A DNA stretch of 64,000 bases from Vibrio sp. 99-70-13A1 (GTDB lineage Bacteria > Pseudomonadota > Gammaproteobacteria > Enterobacterales > Vibrionaceae): the NCBI RefSeq assembly GCF_013114625.1, contig NZ_VTXD01000016.1, positions 22,074 through 86,073 of the forward strand. The letters run 5' to 3'. Of the stretch, positions 33,354 through 46,613 are shown piece after piece. Position 1 is the stretch's first letter, and every line of letters begins with the position of its first letter. Under the pieces are notes generated by a model that saw nothing but the letters and a program-made list of their open reading frames with translations, searched no databases and was not told where the DNA came from. A program made the position numbers and the translations under genes.

Positions 33354-33663
33354 TTGGTAACTCCTTATATTTATAGAGCAGGATGTTACTGGGAAAATGC
33401 TCAATAGAATAAATAACCAGATGTTATTAACCATAACTAGATGCTATTCGATATTTGGGGATAACTAGCAAAGATCTGAGCATAAGTGGATCCTTATGTG
33501 AGTAAAGTAAGGGCAAGATGTGTGGATCCACGGGAATTCCCCTTAAATATTGTGAATAACTTCGATCTTATTCACTGGAACTGTGATCAATTGCTGGTGA
33601 TCTGTTTTATCAACAGGTAAAATTGCCAGTCATTTCAGATAACTTAAATAGAGTGAGTGCATC
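33354..33663. promoter_or_regulatory. intergenic control region of dnaA and the ABC importer
   Basis: A 310-bp gap between divergent genes. It holds near-consensus DnaA boxes: TGTGAATAA (33551-33559, minus), TTATTCACT (33568-33576) and TTATCAACA (33607-33615), consistent with dnaA autoregulation. Palindromes GTGGATCCAC (33522-33531) and GGGAATTCCC (33532-33541) abut each other; their role is unknown. No convincing -35/-10 pair was fixed by eye. Confidence 0.55.
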
Positions 33664-35085
33664 GTGTCGTCTTCGCTTTGGTTGCAATGCCTGCAACAGC
33701 TTCAAGAAGAGTTACCAGCTACAGAATTCAGTATGTGGGTACGTCCGTTACAAGCGGAACTCAATGACAATACTCTAACTCTATTTGCTCCAAACCGTTT
33801 TGTACTGGATTGGGTACGCGATAAGTACCTAAATAGCATTAACCGTTTACTACAAGAATATTGTGGTAATGACATTCCACATCTCCATTTTGAGATTGGC
33901 AGTAAACGTGTTATTGCACCGACGCCTGCACCAGCAACCCCAACTCGCGCTCGAACGGCTGCAGATGTGGCTGCTGAGTCATCTGCACCTGCCCAGTTAC
34001 AGGCTCGTAAGCCTGTTCACAATATATGGCGTGATGAAGAGCCTGTGGCGGTTGATTTAAACCACCGTTCAAACGTGAACCCAAAACACAAGTTCAACAA
34101 CTTTGTTGAAGGTAAATCAAACCAATTGGGTTTGGCGGCGGCTCGTCAGGTTTCAGATAACCCCGGAACGGCTTATAACCCGTTGTTTTTATATGGTGGA
34201 ACCGGTCTAGGTAAAACGCACTTGTTGCATGCGGTGGGTAACGCCATTGTCGATAATAAACCGAACGCTAAAGTGGTTTACATGCACTCTGAACGTTTTG
34301 TTCAAGATATGGTGAAAGCACTTCAAAATAACGCGATTGAAGAATTTAAACGTTACTACCGCAGTGTTGATGCATTACTTATTGATGACATTCAATTTTT
34401 TGCGAATAAAGAACGATCTCAAGAAGAATTCTTCCATACGTTTAACGCGTTATTAGAAGGCAACCAACAGATCATCCTGACTTCTGACCGTTACCCGAAA
34501 GAGATCAATGGTGTTGAAGATCGTTTGAAATCTCGTTTTGGTTGGGGTCTAACAGTTGCGATTGAACCGCCTGAACTAGAAACGCGTGTTGCGATCTTGA
34601 TGAAAAAAGCAGAAGACCACCAAATTCATCTTGCGGATGAAGTGGCATTCTTTATTGCTAAACGTCTGCGATCGAATGTTCGTGAGCTTGAAGGCGCATT
34701 GAACCGTGTTATTGCGAATGCGAATTTTACTGGTCGTCCTATTACTATTGATTTTGTTCGTGAAGCTCTGCGTGACTTACTTGCTCTGCAAGAAAAGCTG
34801 GTCACCATTGATAATATTCAAAAGACTGTCGCGGAATACTACAAAATCAAAGTCGCGGACTTATTGTCTAAGCGTCGTTCACGTTCTGTTGCTCGTCCTC
34901 GTCAATTAGCGATGGCACTCGCCAAAGAGCTGACTAACCATAGTTTGCCTGAGATTGGCGATGCATTTGGTGGCCGCGACCATACAACGGTATTGCACGC
35001 TTGTCGTAAGATTGCTCAGTTACGCGAAGAGAGCCACGACATTAAAGAAGACTATTCGAATTTGATTCGTACCCTTTCTTCTTAA
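33664..35085 (+). CDS. dnaA: chromosomal replication initiator DnaA
   Basis: A 473-residue initiator starting with GTG. Domain I is at 1-85 ([14 protein letters not shown]), a low-complexity Ala/Pro/Thr linker at about 85-135, the AAA+ domain with GGTGLGKT at 178-185, and C-terminal domain IV with the DnaA-box-binding signature [15 protein letters not shown] near 440-454. It lies about 7 kb from oriC and heads dnaA-dnaN-recF-gyrB. The start agrees with the conserved N-terminus Met-Ser-Ser-Ser-Leu-Trp. Confidence 0.98.
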   Translation: MSSSLWLQCLQQLQEELPATEFSMWVRPLQAELNDNTLTLFAPNRFVLDWVRDKYLNSINRLLQEYCGNDIPHLHFEIGSKRVIAPTPAPATPTRARTAADVAAESSAPAQLQARKPVHNIWRDEEPVAVDLNHRSNVNPKHKFNNFVEGKSNQLGLAAARQVSDNPGTAYNPLFLYGGTGLGKTHLLHAVGNAIVDNKPNAKVVYMHSERFVQDMVKALQNNAIEEFKRYYRSVDALLIDDIQFFANKERSQEEFFHTFNALLEGNQQIILTSDRYPKEINGVEDRLKSRFGWGLTVAIEPPELETRVAILMKKAEDHQIHLADEVAFFIAKRLRSNVRELEGALNRVIANANFTGRPITIDFVREALRDLLALQEKLVTIDNIQKTVAEYYKIKVADLLSKRRSRSVARPRQLAMALAKELTNHSLPEIGDAFGGRDHTTVLHACRKIAQLREESHDIKEDYSNLIRTLSS

Positions 35086-35141
35086 TTCGAAGTATTCTTA
35101 CCACCCTAAGACCGAATTATTTATACCGTTAAGAGTTAGAT

Positions 35142-36242
35142 ATGAAATTTACCATTGAACGTAGTCACTTAATTAAGCCACTTCAGCAAGTATCAGGCGC
35201 ATTAGGCGGCAGACCAACGCTCCCTATCTTAGGGAATCTACTGATTAAAGTAGAAGACAATGTATTGTCGATGACAGCGACGGATCTTGAAGTTGAACTG
35301 GTAAGCCGTGTCACTCTTGAAGGGGATTTTGAAGCGGGTAATATTACTGTTCCATCTCGTAAGTTTTTAGATATTTGCCGCGGGCTTCCGGATAACTCAA
35401 TTATTACTGTTGTGTTAGAAGGCGATCGCATTCAAGTTCGCTCTGGCCGTAGCCGCTTCTCTTTAGCGACGCTACCAGCTGCTGATTTCCCAAATATTGA
35501 AGATTGGCAAAGCGAAGTTGAAGTGTCGGTTACTCAAGCTGAACTTAAAGGTTTGATAGAGAAGACTCAATTCTCAATGGCAAACCAAGACGTGCGTTAT
35601 TACCTAAATGGTATGTTGTTTGAAATTGAAGGTTCAATTTTACGCAGTGTAGCAACCGATGGTCACCGAATGGCAGTATCTCAAGCTGCATTAGGTGCTG
35701 ACTTTGCTCAAAAGCAGATCATCGTGCCGCGTAAAGGTGTGCAAGAGTTAGTGAAATTACTCGATTCACCAGAACAGCCAGTGACTTTGCAAATTGGCTC
35801 TTCAAACCTGCGTGCCGAAGTTAACAATTACGTATTCACTTCTAAGCTTGTTGATGGTCGTTTCCCTGATTATCGTCGAGTAATGCCTCAAAATACCACT
35901 AAAACACTTGAAGCAAGCTGTGACGAACTGCGTTCAGCCTTTTCTCGTGCAGCTATTCTTTCAAATGAGAAGTTCCGTGGTGTGCGTGTTAACTTAGTTG
36001 ATAGTGAAATGCGTATTACAGCGAATAACCCAGAGCAAGAAGAAGCCGAAGAAGTGCTGGATGTAAGCTTTGATGGCGATTCGCTAGAGATTGGTTTTAA
36101 CGTAAGTTATGTATTGGATGTTTTGAATACATTGCGTTGTGAACAGGTGCGTATTTCGATGTCAGATGCCAATGCCAGCGCACTGATCGAGAATGCTCAA
36201 GACAGCAGTGCAATGTATGTTGTTATGCCGATTCGTCTGTAA
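35142..36242 (+). CDS. dnaN: DNA polymerase III beta sliding clamp
   Basis: A 366-residue protein of three clamp domains. It begins MKFTIERSHLIKPLQQVSG and ends with the family C-terminus YVVMPIRL, which closes the protein-binding groove. It dimerises round DNA and also delivers Hda to inactivate DnaA-ATP. It is 56 nt after dnaA and 26 nt before recF. Confidence 0.98.
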   Translation: MKFTIERSHLIKPLQQVSGALGGRPTLPILGNLLIKVEDNVLSMTATDLEVELVSRVTLEGDFEAGNITVPSRKFLDICRGLPDNSIITVVLEGDRIQVRSGRSRFSLATLPAADFPNIEDWQSEVEVSVTQAELKGLIEKTQFSMANQDVRYYLNGMLFEIEGSILRSVATDGHRMAVSQAALGADFAQKQIIVPRKGVQELVKLLDSPEQPVTLQIGSSNLRAEVNNYVFTSKLVDGRFPDYRRVMPQNTTKTLEASCDELRSAFSRAAILSNEKFRGVRVNLVDSEMRITANNPEQEEAEEVLDVSFDGDSLEIGFNVSYVLDVLNTLRCEQVRISMSDANASALIENAQDSSAMYVVMPIRL

Positions 36243-36268
36243 AGGTTTAGTCAATATATGATGATTTC

Positions 36269-39783
<3,515 letters not shown>

Positions 39784-39809
39784 TCCAAATCTAAATGATT
39801 AAAAAATTG

Positions 39810-39838
39810 AAAGCACTGTCTATTGGCGGTGCTTTTTT
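39810..39838 (+). terminator. terminator of gyrB
   Basis: AAAGCACTG (39810-39818) pairs with CGGTGCTTT (39827-39835), with one G-U pair and an 8-nt loop, followed by T-rich sequence. Confidence 0.88.
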
Positions 39839-39892
39839 ATGTCTGTAACTATTTGAAAAATATTGAATTGGAAAAATAATTTAAAATAATCC

Positions 39893-39921
39893 CTTGAAAC
39901 TATTTTGCTCAATCCACATAT
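39893..39921 (+). promoter_or_regulatory. candidate sigma32 heat-shock promoter for ibpA
   Basis: CTTGAA (39893-39898) and CCACATAT (39914-39921) are spaced by 15 bp, close to the sigma32 form CTTGAAA-N14-CCCCATnT. It implies a leader of about 255 nt before ibpA. Confidence 0.6.
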
Positions 39922-40102
39922 CTAGTTATGAAGAGGATGACTGTCTTGCTCAATAAGAGAAGAAACAGAACCTTCATAGCCGCTGACGAAGTATCGCTCA
40001 AGAGAGGATAACTTTAGCAGCACACAATTTAGATATTGATTCATGAACATGTCCCAGAGTTGTCACTAAAGAAAGTGAAACCCGAGGAATGCCAACTGAA
40101 TC

Positions 40103-40189
40103 TCTTAGCTGATTACGAGATCACTCACAGGCATGATCTCAGTAATATTCACAGCTAAGACTATTGCTTACTAAAAGGATAGCATTATG
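40103..40189 (+). promoter_or_regulatory. structured 5' leader of ibpA, candidate RNA thermometer
   Basis: A long stem pairs TCTTAGCTG (40103-40111) with CAGCTAAGA (40152-40160), then ATTAC (40112-40116) with GTAAT (40142-40146), then GAGATCA (40117-40123) with TGATCTC (40134-40140), about 21 bp in all. A weaker hairpin follows, in which TGCT pairs with AGCA and CT with the GG of the ribosome site AAGGA, right before the ATG. A stable upstream stem plus a weak stem holding the ribosome site is the plan of ROSE-type heat-shock thermometers. Confidence 0.6.
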
Positions 40190-40621
40190 AGAACTGTAGA
40201 TTTCACTCCACTATACCGCAACGCAATTGGCTTCGATCGTCTAGTAAATATGATGGAAGCAAACACTTCAAAGAATACTTCTGGTGGTTACCCGCCATAT
40301 AACATCGAGCAAAAAGACGAGAATCAATACCGTATTACCATGGCGGTTGCTGGTTTTGCTGATGAGCAATTAGATCTGACTCAGAAAGAGAATATGCTAA
40401 TTGTTAAAGGTGAGCGTAAAACAGAAGAAGAGAAAACTTACGTTTATCAAGGTATCGCAGAGCGTGATTTCGAGCGTAAATTCCAACTGGCTGATTACGT
40501 AAAAGTGGTAGGCGCAAGTATGGAAAATGGTCTTCTACATATCGACCTAGAACGCGAAATCCCTGAAGCAATGCAGCCACGTAAGATTGCTATCAATGGT
40601 AAAAGCTTACTAGAAGGCTAA
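40187..40621 (+). CDS. ibpA: small heat-shock protein of the IbpA/Hsp20 family
   Basis: A 144-residue alpha-crystallin-domain chaperone that holds unfolding proteins for DnaK/ClpB. The N-terminal arm begins [19 protein letters not shown], the alpha-crystallin domain is at about 36-128 with [13 protein letters not shown], and a C-terminal Ile-Ala-Ile (I-X-I) motif follows. AAGGA lies before the ATG. A sigma32-like promoter and long folded leader precede it and a strong terminator follows, so it is a single-gene unit. Confidence 0.95.
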   Translation: MRTVDFTPLYRNAIGFDRLVNMMEANTSKNTSGGYPPYNIEQKDENQYRITMAVAGFADEQLDLTQKENMLIVKGERKTEEEKTYVYQGIAERDFERKFQLADYVKVVGASMENGLLHIDLEREIPEAMQPRKIAINGKSLLEG

Positions 40622-40667
40622 GTGTTATACGTTCATTTGAACTAAAACATATCGGGAAATAAGAGTG

Positions 40668-40696
40668 AAAGAGCACCATGTAGGTGCTCTTTTTAA
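40668..40696. terminator. terminator between ibpA and avtA
   Basis: A 10-bp perfect stem, AAAGAGCACC (40668-40677) with GGTGCTCTTT (40683-40692), a 5-nt loop and a T run on the plus strand. The genes converge; the minus-strand U tract is poor, so it chiefly ends ibpA. Confidence 0.9.
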
Positions 40697-40740
40697 ATTC
40701 TATAGTATTGATTTATATAGGTTAGACCCAACAATAAGAC

Positions 40741-41991
40741 TTAGGCTTGTTGATAGGCTTTTTTCACTTCTTCAGCAATAATCGCAATGCCTTTTTGCAT
40801 CGCCTCATCGTCTTGCACGTAATTCATTCTTAGGCACTGATGAGCATGATCCCACTCGTCATTTTGACCGATAAAGAAATATTCCCCAGGGACAATCAAT
40901 ACTCCACGAGCTTTCAGGCGGTCGTACAGTTCCATGGTAGTGATTGGTAGCTCGTCAAACCATAGCCATAGGAATATCGCCCCCTCAGGTTTATGAATCC
41001 TAAATCTAGGGTCAGTGATCGCTTGTTGTAGCAACTCGACGGCACGCAGTGATTTTTGTTTATAGAAAGGTTTGATGACATCAGTGCTTAAGCGCAATAA
41101 GTCATTTTTCTTAATCATATGATTAGCAATAGCCGGCCCCAAGCTGCCTGGAGCTAAACTAATAATGCCATTCATATTGGTAAGCGCTTGGGTGATTTCT
41201 TCGCTGGCGATAACAATGCCACAGCGCACACCAGGTAAACCAAGCTTAGATAAGCTCATACATAAGATAGTGTTTTCATTCCAGAAAGGTTCTACATCTT
41301 CAAAAATGATATTTGGAAACGGCAGGCCATAAGCGTTATCGATTAATAGCGGGATGTTATTATCGCGTGCTAATTTATCGAGTTTATGTACTTCTTCGTC
41401 TGTTAAAACGTTACCCGTTGGGTTGGTTGGGCGAGAAGCACAAATAGCGGCTACCGAATCATCAACTTTCAACTCTTCAAAATCTACATGGTATTTAAAT
41501 AAACCATTATCGAGCAGCTCGATTTCAGGGTGGTACGACACAAAAATATCGTCATCAATACCTGCATCACCATACCCAATATATTCTGGCGCTAAAGGCA
41601 GCAGGATTTTTTTATGGGATCCATCGGTTTGCTGACCCGCTAATAAGTTAAACAGGTAGAAGAAGCCACTTTGGCTACCGTTGGTTAGGCTAATGTTCTT
41701 TTCACTAATATCCCAACCGTAAGTATCTTTGAGCAACTTTGCTAATGATTTTACGAAAGCGTCTTTCCCTTGAGGGCCATCATAATTTGCCATTGCTGCA
41801 ATAAGCTCTCCACTGGCGAGCATTTCTGCACTGGCTTGGTTAAAGTAATCGAGCATGGCTGGAATAGCGGCGGGGTTGCCACCACCGAGCATGATGGCGC
41901 CAGGAGTACGAAGACCATCATTTAGGTCGTCCATTAGACGCGTAATACCAGAATATCGATTAAACTTTTCACCAAACTTAGAGAATTGCAT
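40741..41991 (-). CDS. avtA: valine-pyruvate aminotransferase AvtA
   Basis: A 416-residue fold-type I PLP aminotransferase interconverting valine/2-ketoisovalerate and alanine/pyruvate; E. coli AvtA is of the same size. Motifs are GAIMLGGGNPAAIP near the N-terminus, the substrate/PLP region ASRPTNPTGNVL, and the Schiff-base lysine in MSLSKLGLPGVRCG. It stands alone and is functionally related to the distant ilv operon, since it gives a second route for valine amination. Confidence 0.94.
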   Translation of the reverse strand: MQFSKFGEKFNRYSGITRLMDDLNDGLRTPGAIMLGGGNPAAIPAMLDYFNQASAEMLASGELIAAMANYDGPQGKDAFVKSLAKLLKDTYGWDISEKNISLTNGSQSGFFYLFNLLAGQQTDGSHKKILLPLAPEYIGYGDAGIDDDIFVSYHPEIELLDNGLFKYHVDFEELKVDDSVAAICASRPTNPTGNVLTDEEVHKLDKLARDNNIPLLIDNAYGLPFPNIIFEDVEPFWNENTILCMSLSKLGLPGVRCGIVIASEEITQALTNMNGIISLAPGSLGPAIANHMIKKNDLLRLSTDVIKPFYKQKSLRAVELLQQAITDPRFRIHKPEGAIFLWLWFDELPITTMELYDRLKARGVLIVPGEYFFIGQNDEWDHAHQCLRMNYVQDDEAMQKGIAIIAEEVKKAYQQA

Positions 41992-42186
41992 TGCGTTTTA
42001 TACCTAATTCATTGTGATTGCTTGTTATATTTTATTTGCCAGACCAAATGTCTGCCATCAGTGTAATCCTTGAACATACCGCAATGCTTTTGCGACGCAT
42101 AGCCCGAAATGCTTTAACACGTAAAAAACTTCTATATGGCAGGTCTTGAGGGTTTGTTTACTGTGCGAAAAAGGCTTTGGATAAAA

Positions 42187-42212
42187 AAAGGAGAAGCCAA
42201 AGCTTCTCCTTT
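42187..42212 (-). terminator. terminator of the alpha-amylase gene
   Basis: An 11-bp perfect stem, AAAGGAGAAGC (42187-42197) with GCTTCTCCTTT (42202-42212), a 4-nt loop, then a U-rich run on the minus strand. Confidence 0.92.
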
Positions 42213-42240
42213 AAATTTCGTGTGTTTTACTCTGGTTCCG

Positions 42241-44328
42241 CTATTTTGAACCCGTGTAAACAACTAATACCTTGTCATCTTTATACTGTCTTTCAAAGGC
42301 GTAGTACCCTTCGTGGTTACGAATAATATGCTTTCCTTGAGCTACAGCTGGGTGACGTTGACGGAATTGACCAAGTGCTTGCCAATGTTGCAGTAACTGG
42401 GCTCTTTCACCCGTGATTTGATCCCAAGGCATATCTGAACGAGTGCCTTGCATAGGGTCTGATCCCGTCGGACCAAAATCACGTGCAATCTCATCGCCAT
42501 AATAAATTTGTACGGCGCCAGGGGTTAACATGAGTGCATTTGCAGCTTTGGTTTGTTTCGCGAAGTCATTGCCATGCTGTGCCCAAAATAATGATGTATC
42601 GTGAGAAGAAAGATAACTTAACACGTTAAATTTACTATCGTTATTGACCTTTTCTGCGTAACGAAGGTAATCAGCATCAAGATCGGATAGGCACTTTAAT
42701 GCTTTTGGTGCGACATCACTTTGGAACTCAAAGTTGATGATGGAATCAAAACCATTATCGTAATAATCTGATTTCACCACGCTGTGAGCCCAAACTTCAC
42801 CCGTCATCCAAAATGGTAAGTCATCTAGCGCTTTATCTGGATTGTTTTGTTTCCACTCTGCGAGTGCTTGGTTGGTGCTTTCTTTTAATTCAGCCCAAGC
42901 TTCTAATTCAACGTGCTTGGCTGTATCAACTCTAAAGCCATCGACTCCGTATTCACGTACCCAGTCAGATAACCAAGTAATAAGGTGTTCACGCGGGGTT
43001 TGCAGATCACTGCTGGCGTTGGTTTGCTTATTCACGAAGAAGTTAGGCAGACCTGTTTTCTCCGCTGATTCCGTTTTTAAATCAGGAAGGTGCGCCAATG
43101 ACATGGTGATGTTGTTGTAGCCCGGAGAGTCGTAAGCCCCAATATCGCTGCGTAACCATGCTTTACCCCACCATTTTTCCCATGCTTCTTTATCGCTGTA
43201 AGAAATGTAGTTATTGAAGTAATGCCAGTTTTGTCCTTCTTTCGGTCGCCAATCTGTCCATTTTTCACCAAGTGCTTTGCGAGCTTCAGCATCTGTTAGA
43301 TTCAGCTTACCGAAGTCGAACTCTTGCATATCGGCAAGAGTGGCGTAGCCCGTGTGGTTCATTACCACATCCCAAACAACGCGGATGCCTTTGCTGTGCG
43401 CGGTATCGATGAAGGTTTTCAGTTCATCTTCTGTGCCCATATTGTCATCGAGCTTAGTCCAATCTTGGTGGTAGTAGCCGTGATAGCCATAGTGTTTGAA
43501 ATCACCTTTGTCGCCACCACCAACCCAGCCGTGGATTTGTTCTAAAGGCGAGGTTATCCAAATAGCATTGGCACCGAGTGATTCAATGTAGTCGAGCTTT
43601 TCGGTTAAACCCGCTAGGTCACCACCGTGGAAGGTGGCTATTTCATCTTGTCCGTCTTGGCTGCGGTTGTAACTGTTGTCGTTGTCAGGGTTACCATTAT
43701 GGAAGCGGTCGGTCATTACGAAGTAAACCGTGGCGTTATCCCAACTAAAATCGGCTTTGGCTTCGGGTTCTACTTTCTCAAGCAGTAAAACACCTTGGCT
43801 GTTTTTTGCAGGCTGCATAGTGACGCTGCCGTTGGTAACTGTGACTTGTTTGCCTGAAAGGGCGTCTCTTACCAAGGTGCCATCATCAAAGGTTTTAGCG
43901 ACATTGATTGTGGTCGGTGAATCACTTGGTACAGGGCAAGTAAAGCTTTGTACTTCTTCTTGTTTTGGTTTGATCTTAACCGTGAGTTCATTCGTTTGTG
44001 GGTTTAATGTGAACTGGTAGGTATTAGGACGAAATACTTTTATGTTGATTTCAGATTTTTCGGCGCAATCGTCTAAGCGAAGGGGTTTATTGAACTTGAT
44101 GCGACTTTCTTCAGCTAGAGAGTAGTTGGTACCACAGGTTTGCTGAGCATCACCGATAGAAAAAGCATAGCTGCCTTTTGCTAGCTCATGTTCTGCTAAT
44201 AACGTGCCTTGCCCTGTCGACTGAAAGGTAAGAGTCTCGTTATCTATGATGAGCAATAAGTTGTTGTCTGTGGTTTGGCTGCATGCGCTGAGTGCGAGAA
44301 TTGAAAGCGCGAGTGTTGTTTTTTTCAT
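42241..44328 (-). CDS. GH13 alpha-amylase, predicted lipoprotein (MalS-like)
   Basis: A 695-residue glycoside hydrolase family 13 enzyme. The N-terminus MKKTTLALSILALSAC ends in a lipobox, with Cys16 as the predicted lipidated residue. An N-terminal beta-rich region of about 180 residues precedes the catalytic barrel. Catalytic residues: nucleophile D468 in DGFRVDTAKH, acid/base E511 in MTGEVWAH and D577 in SSHDTS; DVVMNHTG is region I. It is similar in length and plan to periplasmic MalS (676 residues in E. coli), which cleaves maltodextrins, but here it looks membrane-anchored. No other maltose gene is adjacent. Confidence 0.88.
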   Translation of the reverse strand: MKKTTLALSILALSACSQTTDNNLLLIIDNETLTFQSTGQGTLLAEHELAKGSYAFSIGDAQQTCGTNYSLAEESRIKFNKPLRLDDCAEKSEINIKVFRPNTYQFTLNPQTNELTVKIKPKQEEVQSFTCPVPSDSPTTINVAKTFDDGTLVRDALSGKQVTVTNGSVTMQPAKNSQGVLLLEKVEPEAKADFSWDNATVYFVMTDRFHNGNPDNDNSYNRSQDGQDEIATFHGGDLAGLTEKLDYIESLGANAIWITSPLEQIHGWVGGGDKGDFKHYGYHGYYHQDWTKLDDNMGTEDELKTFIDTAHSKGIRVVWDVVMNHTGYATLADMQEFDFGKLNLTDAEARKALGEKWTDWRPKEGQNWHYFNNYISYSDKEAWEKWWGKAWLRSDIGAYDSPGYNNITMSLAHLPDLKTESAEKTGLPNFFVNKQTNASSDLQTPREHLITWLSDWVREYGVDGFRVDTAKHVELEAWAELKESTNQALAEWKQNNPDKALDDLPFWMTGEVWAHSVVKSDYYDNGFDSIINFEFQSDVAPKALKCLSDLDADYLRYAEKVNNDSKFNVLSYLSSHDTSLFWAQHGNDFAKQTKAANALMLTPGAVQIYYGDEIARDFGPTGSDPMQGTRSDMPWDQITGERAQLLQHWQALGQFRQRHPAVAQGKHIIRNHEGYYAFERQYKDDKVLVVYTGSK

Positions 44329-44449
44329 TGTGTCCTTCCCCGAATAAACAGCACATTTATAACAAATAAGGAGACCTACAGTCTGAGTGCTGATTCATTC
44401 GGTTATCCAATATTACCTCTACAAATAATTACGCAGTTCACAAAAACAA

Positions 44450-44476
44450 AAAGGGAAGCTTTCGCTTCCCTTTGGG
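44450..44476 (-). terminator. terminator of glyQS
   Basis: A 10-bp stem, AAAGGGAAGC (44450-44459) with GCTTCCCTTT (44464-44473), a TTTC loop and a T-rich minus-strand tail. Confidence 0.9.
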
Positions 44477-44529
44477 TGTTTACCTTGCGCTGCTCAGAGT
44501 ATGACTTAGAGCAACTGTCTCACTCATGC

Positions 44530-46611
44530 TTATTTTTGCAGTAGAGAGATGTCAGCAATCTGTAGGAACAGGTTACGTAGGTTGTTCAGTAGCGTTAGAC
44601 GGTTTTTCTTAAGCGCTTCGTCATCAGCCATAACCATTACGTTATCGAAGAATGCATCAACAGGTTCACGTAGATCAGCAAGCTTGCTTAGGGCTTCTTG
44701 GTAGTTGCCTGTTGCGAATGCTGGTTCTAGTGCTTCCGTCATTACTTCAACGTTTTCAGCCAGTGCTTTCTCTGCGTCTTCTTGAAGAAGCGTTAGGTCG
44801 ATTTCTGCTGGTAGTTCGCCATCGAATTTCGCAAGGATGTTACCTACACGCTTGTTCGCTGCTGCTAGAGCTTCTGCTGCTTCCAGTTCACGGAAGTGAG
44901 AAACCGCTTTAACACGTTGGTCAAAGTCAGCTGGCTTAGTTGGACGACGCGCTAGTACCGCTTGGATGATATCAACGCTGAAACCAGCATCTTGGTACCA
45001 TGCGCGGAAACGACCTAACATGAAGTCGATAACGTCAGCTTCTACGTTTTCGTTGGTTAGCTTGTCGCCTAGTAGCTCTTTCGCTTTACCGATTAGATCG
45101 GTTAGGTCTAGGTTGTAGCCGTTTTCAACGATGATACGTAGCACACCTAGTGATGCGCGACGCAGAGCGAATGGGTCAGAACCTTTTGGAGCTTGGCCAA
45201 TACCGAAGATACCTACGATAGTGTCTAGCTTGTCTGCCATTGCGACTGCAGATGAAATACCAGTGCTTGGTAGAGTATCACCTGCGAAACGAGGCATGTA
45301 CTGCTCGTAAAGTGCCAGTGCTACTTGATCGTCTTCGCCATCGTGAGTCGCGTAGTGCATACCCATCACACCTTGAGTATCCGTAAATTCGAATACCATT
45401 GATGTCATTAGGTCACACTTAGCCAGTAGGCCAGCACGCTTAGATTTCTCAACGTCAGCATCGATTTGCTCGGCAATGTAGCCAGCAAGCTCTGTGATGC
45501 GGTCTGTCTTGTCTTTGATAGTACCCAGTTGCTTCTGGAAGATAGCTTGGTCTAGTTCAGCAAGACGGTCGATAAGCGGGCGCTTACGGTCTGTATTGAA
45601 GAAGAACTCTGCATCAGCAAGACGTGGACGTACAACTTTCTCATTACCTTCGATTACGTGACGAGGCTCTTTAGACTCGATGTTCGAAACAAAGATGAAG
45701 TTTGGAAGAAGGCTTCTTTCAGCGTCACCAATCTCATGCGAATAAACAGGGAAGTACTTCTGGTCGCCTTTCATGGTGTAAACCAAAGCTTCAGAAGGCA
45801 CTTTTAAGAACTCTTGCTCAAACTTAGCAGTAAGAACTACTGGCCATTCAACCAAAGAGGTCACTTCTTCAACAAGGTCATCTTCTAGGTCAGCAATACC
45901 GCCAACCGCGTCTGCTGCTTTTTTAGCATCAGCAAGGATGATCGCTTTACGCGCATCGTAATCTGCCATTACTTTACCGCGCTCTTCTAAGATCGCAGGG
46001 TATTGGTCAGCAGAGTCGATGGTAAACTCTTGCTCGCCCATGAAACGGTGACCACGGATAGTACGAGCAGAAGCTACACCTAGGATTTCGCCTTCAACAA
46101 GCTCATCACCTAGTAGTACTGTCAGTGTTTTCACTGGACGGATAAATTGAATGTCTGAGTTACCCCAGCGCATTGCTTTAGGAATTGGTAGACCAGCTAG
46201 TGCTTTCGCAGCAATGTCCATCACCAATTCTTGAACTGGTTTGCCAGCCACTTCTTGTTTGAAAAGAAGCCACTCGCCTTTGTCTGTTTTCAGACGGTCA
46301 GCTTGCTCAACAGTAATACCGTTACCACGAGCCCAACCTTGTGCCGCTTTAGTTGCGTTACCTTCTGCATCGAATGCTACAGAAATAGCAGGACCACGCT
46401 TCTCAACCACTTTGTCTGCTTGACCTTCAGCCAGTGCCGTCACTTTAAGTGCTAGACGACGAGGTGCTGCGTACCACTTGATGCCTTCGTGAGAAAGCTC
46501 AGCAGTTTTAAGACCTGCTTCAAAGTTAGAAGCAAAGGCTTCAGCTAGAGAACGAAGAGCCGTTGGTGGAAGCTCTTCCGTACCCAGTTCAATTAGAAAA
46601 TTCTTCGCCAT
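44530..46611 (-). CDS. glyS: glycyl-tRNA synthetase beta subunit
   Basis: A 693-residue beta subunit of the alpha2-beta2 bacterial GlyRS. It begins [19 protein letters not shown], contains the HD-like and B3/B4-like central regions, and ends in the anticodon-binding domain. It follows glyQ by 2 nt. It has no role in amino-acid activation by itself; it binds tRNA-Gly. Confidence 0.97.
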   Translation of the reverse strand: MAKNFLIELGTEELPPTALRSLAEAFASNFEAGLKTAELSHEGIKWYAAPRRLALKVTALAEGQADKVVEKRGPAISVAFDAEGNATKAAQGWARGNGITVEQADRLKTDKGEWLLFKQEVAGKPVQELVMDIAAKALAGLPIPKAMRWGNSDIQFIRPVKTLTVLLGDELVEGEILGVASARTIRGHRFMGEQEFTIDSADQYPAILEERGKVMADYDARKAIILADAKKAADAVGGIADLEDDLVEEVTSLVEWPVVLTAKFEQEFLKVPSEALVYTMKGDQKYFPVYSHEIGDAERSLLPNFIFVSNIESKEPRHVIEGNEKVVRPRLADAEFFFNTDRKRPLIDRLAELDQAIFQKQLGTIKDKTDRITELAGYIAEQIDADVEKSKRAGLLAKCDLMTSMVFEFTDTQGVMGMHYATHDGEDDQVALALYEQYMPRFAGDTLPSTGISSAVAMADKLDTIVGIFGIGQAPKGSDPFALRRASLGVLRIIVENGYNLDLTDLIGKAKELLGDKLTNENVEADVIDFMLGRFRAWYQDAGFSVDIIQAVLARRPTKPADFDQRVKAVSHFRELEAAEALAAANKRVGNILAKFDGELPAEIDLTLLQEDAEKALAENVEVMTEALEPAFATGNYQEALSKLADLREPVDAFFDNVMVMADDEALKKNRLTLLNNLRNLFLQIADISLLQK

Positions 46612-46613
46612 GA

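Noticed and set aside
33354..33434. 27-codon extension of the amino acid binding protein with its own hydrophobic stretch
   Set aside because: The inner ATG has GGAG upstream and begins a normal signal peptide; the extension would bury it.
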